From NCBI RefSeq assembly GCF_008830225.1, contig NZ_WAIE01000001.1, positions 868,001 to 932,000 of the forward strand: DNA of 64,000 nucleotides, in the 5' to 3' direction. Shown one piece after another: positions 57,679 through 64,000 of the stretch. The notes below the pieces were generated by a model. That model was not told the origin of the DNA and ran no database searches. It saw only the letters and a list, made by a program, of their open reading frames with translations. How positions within the stretch are numbered: position 1 is the stretch's first letter; each line of letters opens with the position of its first letter. This stretch comes from Pseudodesulfovibrio senegalensis (GTDB lineage Bacteria > Desulfobacterota > Desulfovibrionia > Desulfovibrionales > Desulfovibrionaceae). Made by a program: the position numbers and the translations under genes.

Positions 57679-58424
57679 AGTGCGCAGTGCGTTATGCCGC
57701 CGTGATTCTGGTGCTCGGCCTGTTGTGGAAAGGCGCGGCCCTGATGGCCGGAAGCGGGGTGCTGCCGCACCCTGAGGTTGCCTGCATAGCCTTTGTGCGC
57801 GCTTTGGGCACAGGTGGGTTCTGGGCCGATTTTGCTTCCAGCGCATACCGGGCCGTGACCGCCATGGTCCTTGCGTGGGGCGTTGCGTTTCCCCTTGGTC
57901 TGGTCATGGGCAGCAGCAGGCGCGTGGACGGTATTTTGGCCCCGTTCGTCTTTTTGACCTACCCAATTCCCAAGATCGTTCTTTTGCCCGTTTTCCTTTT
58001 GCTGTTCGGTCTGGGAGACGTGTCCAAGATCGCCATGATCGCGCTGATTCTGGGCTATCAGGTGCTGGTGACCACGCGCGACGGCGTGCGGGCCATTCAT
58101 CCCAAGTATTTTGATTCGGTTCGTTCGCTTGGAGGCTCTCGGCGGCACATCCTGCTTGAGGTGCTGGTTCCGGCGGCCTTGCCGCATGGCTTCACGGCCC
58201 TGCGCCTGGGAACCGGGGTGGCTGTAGCGGTGTTGTTTTTCGTGGAGTCCTTTGCCACCATGCACGGCTTGGGGTATCGCATCATGGATGCTTGGGGCCG
58301 TATGGATTACGTGAACATGTTCATCGGGATTCTGGGCATGAGCCTTTTGGGTGCAGTGCTATACGAAGCCGCAAACTTTTTGGAAAAACGCATGTGCCGG
58401 TGGATGTCTGCCGGACGTAAATGA
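57672..58424 (+). CDS. ABC transporter permease (SsuC/TauC type)
   Basis: 250 residues with about six hydrophobic segments and the EAA-like loop (Ser-Val-Arg-Ser-Leu-Gly-Gly-Ser-Arg-Arg) that contacts the ATPase. Pro-Ile-Pro-Lys-Ile-Val-Leu-Leu-Pro is typical of this class. It overlaps the ATPase gene (57672-57678). The phoH ribosome site lies 12 bases after its stop. Confidence 0.9.
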   Translation: MVKCAVRYAAVILVLGLLWKGAALMAGSGVLPHPEVACIAFVRALGTGGFWADFASSAYRAVTAMVLAWGVAFPLGLVMGSSRRVDGILAPFVFLTYPIPKIVLLPVFLLLFGLGDVSKIAMIALILGYQVLVTTRDGVRAIHPKYFDSVRSLGGSRRHILLEVLVPAALPHGFTALRLGTGVAVAVLFFVESFATMHGLGYRIMDAWGRMDYVNMFIGILGMSLLGAVLYEAANFLEKRMCRWMSAGRK

Positions 58425-58449
58425 TTGAACCATCCGGGAGGGTGAGACC

Positions 58450-59415
58450 CTGGTCAACCGCAAGCTTGAATTCGACGACAATGAACTGGCCATGCGCCTG
58501 TTCGGTCCTCAGGAAAATCATTTGAAACTTGTTGCCGAACGGTTCGATCTGAAGATCGAGAGCCGGGGGAGCAAGGTTGTGGTAACGTCGCTTGGCGACG
58601 ATGAAAATGCCGTTGACATGGCCTGCCAGGTGCTTTCCCAGCTGTATGGCATGATCCGGGCAGGAAAACGCGTGCACCCGCAGGACGTCGACCTTGCCTG
58701 CCGTGTTTTGGACCGTGAGCCGGATGCCAACATCGGGCAGGTGTTTCGCAAGGATGTCTCCGCCGGGTCGCCCAAACGCGGCATCGTGCCCAAGACCCTG
58801 AACCAGCGCGCCTACCTTGAGGCCATCCGGAAAAGGGATTTGACCTTCGGGGTTGGGCCTGCCGGAACAGGGAAGACCTATCTTGCCGTGGCCATGGCCG
58901 TGGGGTCGCTGCTGCGGCGAGAGGTCAAGCGCATCGTGCTGACGCGTCCTGCCGTGGAGGCCGGTGAAAAACTCGGGTTTTTGCCCGGCGATCTGATCGA
59001 AAAGATCAATCCATACCTGCGTCCCCTGTACGACGCGCTGCACGACATGCTGGACTTCGAAAAAGTTCAAGAGTACATGGAGACCGGCATTATCGAGGTG
59101 GCTCCGCTGGCGTTCATGCGCGGCCGGACCCTCAATGACGCCTTTATCATTCTGGACGAGGCGCAGAACACCACGCCCGAACAGATGAAAATGTTTCTTA
59201 CCCGGCTCGGATTCGGTTCCCGGGCCGTGGTCACGGGCGATGTCACCCAGATCGACCTGCCGCGCCACGACACGTCCGGCATGTTGCATGCCTTGGAAGT
59301 GCTGAAGGACGTAAAGGGCATTGAAACCGTGATTTTCGACGAACAGGACGTCATCCGCCATCCGTTGGTGGGCAGGATAGTCAAGGCTTACGACAGTCAC
59401 GACAGCGAGGAATGA
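58450..59415 (+). CDS. phoH: PhoH-family ATPase, probable CTG start
   Basis: 321 residues if it begins at CTG 58450. Walker A Gly-Pro-Ala-Gly-Thr-Gly-Lys-Thr, Walker B Phe-Ile-Ile-Leu-Asp-Glu-Ala-Gln-Asn and Thr-Gly-Asp motifs are clear. GGGAGGG ends 7 bases before this CTG. The first ATG (58492) has no ribosome site and would remove Arg-Lys-Leu-Glu-Phe-Asp-Asp-Asn, which looks like the usual PhoH N-terminus. An in-frame TGA at 58426-58428 excludes any earlier start, and there is no ATG, GTG or TTG between. It overlaps ybeY by 4 bases; PhoH and YbeY often occur together and act in RNA metabolism. Confidence 0.9.
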   Translation: MVNRKLEFDDNELAMRLFGPQENHLKLVAERFDLKIESRGSKVVVTSLGDDENAVDMACQVLSQLYGMIRAGKRVHPQDVDLACRVLDREPDANIGQVFRKDVSAGSPKRGIVPKTLNQRAYLEAIRKRDLTFGVGPAGTGKTYLAVAMAVGSLLRREVKRIVLTRPAVEAGEKLGFLPGDLIEKINPYLRPLYDALHDMLDFEKVQEYMETGIIEVAPLAFMRGRTLNDAFIILDEAQNTTPEQMKMFLTRLGFGSRAVVTGDVTQIDLPRHDTSGMLHALEVLKDVKGIETVIFDEQDVIRHPLVGRIVKAYDSHDSEE

Positions 59416-59879
59416 TGCAACAGACAGGCGTTACCGTCCTCCGCCATTGCCGGGCATGGGAGCCGGTTTTCCCTCTTTCGAAAAGGGAAATCGGACCCGT
59501 TGCGCGTTGTATCTTGACCGAGTTGGGCCTTGATCATGCCCACTTCACGCTCAAGCTGGTGGACGATGCCGAGATCGCACGGCTCAACGCCGAATTCATG
59601 GGCTGCGTTGGTCCCACCAACGTGTTGAGTTTTCCCGCCGGGGACCCGGAATCCGACGAAAAAGCCGCACGGCAAGACGATGCTGCTGACCATTTGGGAG
59701 AGATTGCGCTTTCCGTGGACACGCTGGCCCGCGAATCCGTTTTGTATGGACAATCCCCCGGCGATCATCTTGTCCGTCTGCTTTCCCACGCTGTTTTGCA
59801 TCTGGCCGGATTCGACCATGGCGAAGCCATGGACGCGCTGACCGATGCCGCTGTTGCCGCCTGCGGCGACCGACGATGA
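59412..59879 (+). CDS. ybeY: Endoribonuclease / rRNA maturation factor YbeY
   Basis: 155 residues. The zinc site His126-x3-His130-x5-His136 (Ser-His-Ala-Val-Leu-His-Leu-Ala-Gly-Phe-Asp-His) is complete, as is Thr-Asn-Val-Leu-Ser-Phe-Pro. It helps mature 16S rRNA and ribosome quality control. ATG 59412 overlaps the phoH stop (ATGA); a second ATG follows at once. GAGGA precedes it. Confidence 0.94.
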   Translation: MMQQTGVTVLRHCRAWEPVFPLSKREIGPVARCILTELGLDHAHFTLKLVDDAEIARLNAEFMGCVGPTNVLSFPAGDPESDEKAARQDDAADHLGEIALSVDTLARESVLYGQSPGDHLVRLLSHAVLHLAGFDHGEAMDALTDAAVAACGDRR

Positions 59880-59902
59880 GTCTTCCCTTTTCCCGGCTGT
59901 AG

Positions 59903-59923
59903 AAGGGCGGTGTTCCGTCCTTT
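59903..59923 (+). terminator. Weak terminator after ybeY
   Basis: AAGGGCGG and CCGTCCTT pair over 8 bases (one G-U) around TGTT, followed by only a few T. Confidence 0.4.
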
Positions 59924-59994
59924 ACATTCCTATTGATATCGGCCAAAATTCATCCCCTTTTGCTATTGTTATATGAACGATGGAGTGAGTGCAC

Positions 59995-60894
59995 ATGCCT
60001 AAACATTTTTTGTCCATTCTGGACATGTCCAAGGAAGAAGCCCACGCGGTTTTGGCGCGGGCCAAGGAAATGAAGGATACCTCCCACAGGAGCGACCTGC
60101 TTTCCGGCAAGACCCTGCTGCTGATTTTCGAAAAAGCCTCCACGCGTACGCGCGTGTCCTTTGAAGTGGGCGTTCGCCAGCTTGGCGGGGACCCCGTATT
60201 CATTGCCTCCAAGGATTCGCAGCTCGGCCGTTCCGAGCCGCTTGCGGATACCGCTCGTGTCCTTTCCCGCTATGCGGACGGCCTCGTGGTCAGGACTTTC
60301 GGTCAGGCCAAGCTGGACACGCTGGTGAAGTACGGAACCATCCCGGTGATCAATGCCCTGACGGACGAGTTCCATCCCTGTCAGGTCATGAGCGACATGC
60401 TGACCATGTATGAGCGCACCCCCGACCTTTCCAAGGTCAAGGTCGCCTGGGTGGGCGACGGCAACAATATGGCCCATTCGTTTGTCAATGCCTCGGCCCT
60501 GTTCGGTTTTGAACTGGCTCTGGCCATTCCGGACGGTTATGACATGGATCAGGATATCGTGGAAAAGGCTGCGGCCATGGGCGCGCGTTTTTCCGTGACC
60601 CGCGATCCTGCCGAGGCGGTTGCCGGAGCGCACTTTGTGAACACGGACGTGTGGGCCAGCATGGGGCAGGAAGAGGAACAGCGCATGCGTGAGGAAGCCT
60701 TCAAGGGCTTTATCGTGGATGAGGCCCTCATGAGCAAGGCCGATGCGGACGTGAAGTTTATGCATTGCCTGCCCGCCCATTGCGGGGAAGAGGTTTCCGC
60801 GCAGGTATTTGAATCATCCGCGTCCATTGTCTGGGACCAGGCCGAAAATCGTCTGCACATGCAGAAGGCGATCATGGAATGGATCTGGAAGTAA
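59995..60894 (+). CDS. argF: Ornithine carbamoyltransferase
   Basis: 299 residues. The carbamoyl-phosphate loop Ser49-Thr-Arg-Thr-Arg53 and the ornithine loop His257-Cys-Leu-Pro-Ala-His are intact. It forms citrulline from ornithine and carbamoyl phosphate (made by CarAB). GGAGTGAG lies before ATG 59995. Next is argG after 33 bases. I see no clear ArgR box in the 115-base upstream region. Confidence 0.97.
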   Translation: MPKHFLSILDMSKEEAHAVLARAKEMKDTSHRSDLLSGKTLLLIFEKASTRTRVSFEVGVRQLGGDPVFIASKDSQLGRSEPLADTARVLSRYADGLVVRTFGQAKLDTLVKYGTIPVINALTDEFHPCQVMSDMLTMYERTPDLSKVKVAWVGDGNNMAHSFVNASALFGFELALAIPDGYDMDQDIVEKAAAMGARFSVTRDPAEAVAGAHFVNTDVWASMGQEEEQRMREEAFKGFIVDEALMSKADADVKFMHCLPAHCGEEVSAQVFESSASIVWDQAENRLHMQKAIMEWIWK

Positions 60895-60927
60895 CGGGCG
60901 TATCCTACATATTATTCGGGGAAGACA

Positions 60928-62160
60928 ATGAGCAAGATTGAAAAGGTCGTATTGGCATATTCCGGTGGACTGGACACGTCCATCATTCTCAAGTGGATCG
61001 CCACCCATTACGGTTGTGAAGTCATCACCATGACCGCGGATTTGGGGCAGGGCGAGGAAATGGACGGCATTGACGAAAAGGCGCTTTCCACCGGGGCGTC
61101 CAAGGCCTATGTCGAGGACCTGCGCGAGGAGTTCGTGCGGGATTACGTGTTTCCGGCCTTCAGGGCCGGTGCCCTGTACGAGGGGCGCTACCTGCTCGGC
61201 ACGGCCATTGCCCGTCCGTTGATCGCCAAGCGCATGGTGGAGATTGCCGAGCTTGAAGGCGCCCAGGCCGTGGCTCACGGCGCAACGGGCAAAGGCAACG
61301 ACCAGGTGCGGTTCGAGTTGGCCCAGATGGCCCTGAATCCCCGCATATCCACCATTGCCCCGTGGCGTGATTGGGAGCTCAAGTCCCGTACGGACCTGAT
61401 CAACTTTGCCAAGGAACACGGCATTCCCATTCCGGTCAGCCGCAAGAAGCCGTGGTCCATTGACGCCAACATGCTGCACACCTCGTTTGAGGGCGGCGAG
61501 TTGGAAGACCCGTGGAATGCGCCCGGACCGGATTGCTTCCGCAACGTGACCCCCATCGAGCAATGCCCGGACGAACCCGAGGAAATCACCATTGATTTCG
61601 AGCAGGGTGATCCCGTGGCCATCAACAATGTCAAGCACTCTCCGGCCGCGCTTCTGGCCAAGCTCAACGAGCTGGGCGGCAAGCACGGCATTGGTCGTGT
61701 GGACATGGTCGAAAACCGCTTTGTGGGCATGAAGTCCCGCGGCGTGTACGAGACCCCCGGCGGCACCATCCTGCACAGCGCCCACCGCGACCTCGAAGGC
61801 CTGACCATGGATCGCGAGGTCATGCATATGCGTGACGGACTGATTCCCAAATACGCCGAGATGATTTATTACGGATACTGGTTCAGCCCGGAACGGGAAG
61901 CATTGCAGGCCATGGTGGACAAGACGCAGGAGCGGGTCACCGGCACCGTGCGGCTCAAGCTCTACAAGGGTAACTGCATTCCGCTGGCGCGCAAGTCTCC
62001 GTACTCCCTGTATAATCCCGAGCTGGCCACGTTCGAGGAAGATTACGTTTACGATCAGGCGGATGCCGCCGGTTTCATCAAGCTCGTGGGGCTGCGTCTC
62101 AAGGGACGCATGCAGCAGAGCAAGTGGGGCGGCAAGGAATCCGACGAGGCATGCGAGTAA
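60928..62160 (+). CDS. argG: Argininosuccinate synthase
   Basis: 410 residues, full length. The ATP PP-loop Ala-Tyr-Ser-Gly-Gly-Leu-Asp-Thr-Ser is at residues 9-17; Gly-Ala-Thr-Gly-Lys-Gly-Asn-Asp is the citrulline/aspartate loop. It joins citrulline and aspartate. ArgH follows after 3 bases. Confidence 0.97.
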   Translation: MSKIEKVVLAYSGGLDTSIILKWIATHYGCEVITMTADLGQGEEMDGIDEKALSTGASKAYVEDLREEFVRDYVFPAFRAGALYEGRYLLGTAIARPLIAKRMVEIAELEGAQAVAHGATGKGNDQVRFELAQMALNPRISTIAPWRDWELKSRTDLINFAKEHGIPIPVSRKKPWSIDANMLHTSFEGGELEDPWNAPGPDCFRNVTPIEQCPDEPEEITIDFEQGDPVAINNVKHSPAALLAKLNELGGKHGIGRVDMVENRFVGMKSRGVYETPGGTILHSAHRDLEGLTMDREVMHMRDGLIPKYAEMIYYGYWFSPEREALQAMVDKTQERVTGTVRLKLYKGNCIPLARKSPYSLYNPELATFEEDYVYDQADAAGFIKLVGLRLKGRMQQSKWGGKESDEACE

Positions 62161-62163
62161 CCC

Positions 62164-63546
62164 ATGGCTGAAAAGAAAATGTGGGGCGGTCGGTTCGCGG
62201 AGCGGACCGCCGCCACCATGGAAGCATATTCGGAATCGGTTTCCTATGACCACCGCCTGTACCGCGAGGACATCCGCGGCTCGCAGGCCCATGCCCGCAT
62301 GCTGGCCGCGCAGGGCTTTCTGACCGACGACGAGGCTGTAAAAATCGTGCAGGGACTGGACGCGGTGCGCGAAGAGATCGATGCCGGAAATTTCGAGTGG
62401 AAGGTCGAATTCGAAGACGTGCACATGAATGTGGAATCGCGTCTGACCGAACTGATAGGCCCGCTCGGCGGCAAGCTGCATACGGCCAGAAGCCGCAACG
62501 ATCAGGTGGCGCTGGACTTCCGGCTGCACGTGGCCGCACGCCTTGAACAGTGGGATGAGCTTCTCCATGCCGTTGTGGCCGCGTTTCATGCGCAGGCCGA
62601 GGACCATGTGGAGACCCTGCTGCCCGGGTGCACGCATTTTCAGCCCGCACAGCCCGTGAGCCTTGCGCACCATCTGTTGGCATACTGCCAGATGTTCATG
62701 CGCGATGCCGCCCGCGTGCGGGACTGCCTTGGCCGCGTCCGCGTTTCTCCGCTGGGAGCGGCCGCATTGGCCGGGACCACGCATCCGATCAATCCCGAGG
62801 CCGTGCGCAGCGACCTTGGGCTGGACCATGTCTTTGCCAACAGCATGGACGCGGTCTCGGATCGTGATTTCGTGCTGGAAGCATTGTTCTGCTCCAGCAT
62901 GATCATGGCGCACCTGTCCCGCTTCTGCGAGGAGATCATCATCTGGGCCAACCCCAATTTCGGTTTCGTGAAGTTGCCGGACGCCTATTCCACGGGCTCG
63001 TCCATCATGCCTCAGAAAAAGAATCCCGACGCCTGCGAGATCATGCGTGGCAAGACCGGGCGCGTGTACGGCTCGCTCATGTCCATGCTGACCGTGATCA
63101 AGGGATTGCCCATGACCTACAACCGCGATTTGCAGGAAGACAAGGAACCGTTTTTCGATGCGGACAAAACCGTGCGCATGTCGCTGGAGGTCATGGCGGG
63201 CATGCTGCCCGGACTGACCTTTGTTCCCGAGACCATGGCCGCCACCATGCGCAAGGGTTTTTTGAACGCCACGGAGTTGGCCGACTACTTGGCCGCGAAG
63301 GGCGTTCCCTTCCGCGAGGCGCACCACATCACCGGCGCGGCCGTGGCTTTGGCAGAAGAGCAGGGCAAGGGATTGGAAGACCTCTCGCTGTCAGACTTAC
63401 AGAAATTCAGCCCGGAAATCGGGGATGATGTTTTTGACATCCTTTCGTACGAGGCCGCAGTGCGCAGGAGGACTTCTCCCGGAGGAACCGGTCCGGGATC
63501 AGTCAACGCGCAGCTGACAGCTGTCCGGCAATGGCTCGCGGACTAG
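62164..63546 (+). CDS. argH: Argininosuccinate lyase
   Basis: 460 residues. The fumarase/aspartase signature [12 protein letters not shown] lies near 279-290 and Trp-Gly-Gly-Arg-Phe near the start. Last step of arginine synthesis. It is the end of the argFGH operon; no clear terminator follows. Confidence 0.97.
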   Translation: MAEKKMWGGRFAERTAATMEAYSESVSYDHRLYREDIRGSQAHARMLAAQGFLTDDEAVKIVQGLDAVREEIDAGNFEWKVEFEDVHMNVESRLTELIGPLGGKLHTARSRNDQVALDFRLHVAARLEQWDELLHAVVAAFHAQAEDHVETLLPGCTHFQPAQPVSLAHHLLAYCQMFMRDAARVRDCLGRVRVSPLGAAALAGTTHPINPEAVRSDLGLDHVFANSMDAVSDRDFVLEALFCSSMIMAHLSRFCEEIIIWANPNFGFVKLPDAYSTGSSIMPQKKNPDACEIMRGKTGRVYGSLMSMLTVIKGLPMTYNRDLQEDKEPFFDADKTVRMSLEVMAGMLPGLTFVPETMAATMRKGFLNATELADYLAAKGVPFREAHHITGAAVALAEEQGKGLEDLSLSDLQKFSPEIGDDVFDILSYEAAVRRRTSPGGTGPGSVNAQLTAVRQWLAD

Positions 63547-63975
63547 CGGAGACAGCGATGAAGCATTGCCGTGATTGTATGTCCGGAATGCAGATATTGC
63601 CGTATCATGATGTGGAGCATTTGGCCTGAGCCAGACCAAGGGCTTTACGACCAGAAATGCATTCTCCACATGGAACTGAAGAGAATCAAGGTGACGTGTG
63701 AAAAGGGGCATCTTCTTTTGGAAAAAGGACAAAAACTTTTTCATCCAGTCGGTGTTGGGATTTGAGCGCGTCGTATTGTCTTGTGGCTCTGCGTTTTTTT
63801 GGATATCTGGATTGAATGGAACCGCCAAGAGACGTTTTTTCATATGAATTCTCTTGCCATTTTCTGAACAGGCCTTAGTTTTTGAAATGTCTTTGATTGT
63901 TTGTCCGCAGATCCATGGGCCCCTTTTTCCGGCTCTGGGCCAAGGCGGGCCACACATAGTTGCAAGGAGTCTTTC
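63547..63975. other. Region between argH and the possible ftsH start
   Basis: 429 bases. The first 220 bases contain the weak small frames described separately. The rest (63770-63975) is AT-rich with T runs and short repeats. I see no convincing terminator for argH and no consensus promoter or RNA gene. Confidence 0.5.
63571..63765 (+). CDS. Possible 64-residue Cys-containing protein
   Basis: A frame from GTG 63571 to TGA 63765 with Cys-Pro-Glu-Cys-Arg-Tyr-Cys at the start and Val-Thr-Cys-Glu-Lys-Gly-His later, like a small zinc ribbon. It has no good ribosome site of its own. A better one (GGAG, 6 bases spacing) serves ATG 63558 in another frame, which gives only 23 residues (start Met-Lys-His-Cys-Arg-Asp-Cys) to 63629. 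This may be a decayed or frameshifted gene, or chance. Confidence 0.3.
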   Translation: MIVCPECRYCRIMMWSIWPEPDQGLYDQKCILHMELKRIKVTCEKGHLLLEKGQKLFHPVGVGI

Positions 63976-64000
63976 TTGAACAATTTTTCCAAGAATCTGA
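63976..64000 (+). CDS. ftsH: Possible first codons of ftsH (partial)
   Basis: AAGGAG lies 6 bases before a TTG at 63976 that begins an open frame (Asn-Asn-Phe-Ser-Lys-Asn-Leu) running off the window. This opening resembles the cytoplasmic N-terminus of FtsH proteases, but eight residues are too few to be sure. Confidence 0.4.

Noticed and set aside
59880-59994. ArgR operator before argF
   Set aside because: TTCAT and ATGAA occur but not with the spacing of an Arg box; this is too weak to report.
1-64000. CRISPR array, insertion sequence, prophage or integron
   Set aside because: I saw no regularly spaced direct repeats, transposase, integrase or phage structural genes, and no attachment-site duplication at the tRNA-Ser or tRNA-Arg ends.

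Overview
The window looks like a chromosomal segment of a Desulfovibrionales bacterium (Desulfovibrio / Pseudodesulfovibrio type). The reasons are a Gram-negative envelope gene set, moderately high GC with strong G/C third positions, strong GGAGG ribosome sites, the rpsF-rpsR-rplI-dnaB order, and tandem outer-membrane barrels of a type I associate with this group. The placement rests on gene content and protein style read by eye, not on a database search. I see no insertion sequence, prophage, CRISPR array or integrase. The window is mostly core chromosome with several small accessory clusters.

Layout. 0-5 kb: end of a response regulator, a PSP1-domain protein, metG, then a reverse-strand pair of a FeoA-like protein and a DUF523/DUF1722 protein. 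5-15.7 kb: a long forward run, carB-purF-kdsD-YkgJ-PBP1A, then PhzF, a eukaryote-like MIF tautomerase and a D-lyxose isomerase. 15.7-19.4 kb: reverse-strand U32 peptidase, PfkB kinase and fructose-6-phosphate aldolase. 19.4-21.5 kb: pyrK-pyrD, tRNA-Ser(GGA) and the 4.5S SRP RNA. 21.5-29.6 kb: accessory region with a BASS transporter, a putative metal-uptake cluster (DUF4198 protein, a 63-residue protein with 27 histidines, a glycine-rich membrane protein, a FadL-like barrel, CbiO and CbiQ without a recognisable substrate-binding subunit), then a sulfur/redox group (MauE-like protein, two rhodaneses, one fused to a diiron ferritin-like domain) and a PilZ protein.

29.6-39.7 kb is almost entirely reverse strand: hisD-purC-(30-residue membrane peptide), then rpsF-rpsR-rplI-dnaB-paaK-DUF456-thrC-tlyA-eamA. 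39.9-44.35 kb holds three tandem paralogous outer-membrane barrels. Two of them have an 18-bp palindrome 16 bp upstream of the -35 box. 44.7-52.1 kb: uvrC, a metallo-beta-lactamase-fold hydrolase, ubiX, tRNA-Arg(CCG), three small unrecognised proteins (two Cys-rich), a UbiD decarboxylase and another unknown. 52.2-58.4 kb: an HPt/CheV pair, Tpx thiol peroxidase, an SmtB-like metal sensor next to a DUF318 permease with an operator-like repeat, and an NMT1/TauT-type ABC transporter. 58.4-64 kb: phoH (apparently starting at CTG), ybeY, argF-argG-argH, and what may be the first codons of ftsH.

The most unusual parts are the metal-handling cluster at 22.6-27.2 kb, the paired palindromes of the barrel genes, the probable CTG starts of phoH and possibly dnaB, the MIF homologue, the rhodanese-ferritin fusion, and several tiny genes below normal gene-calling limits.
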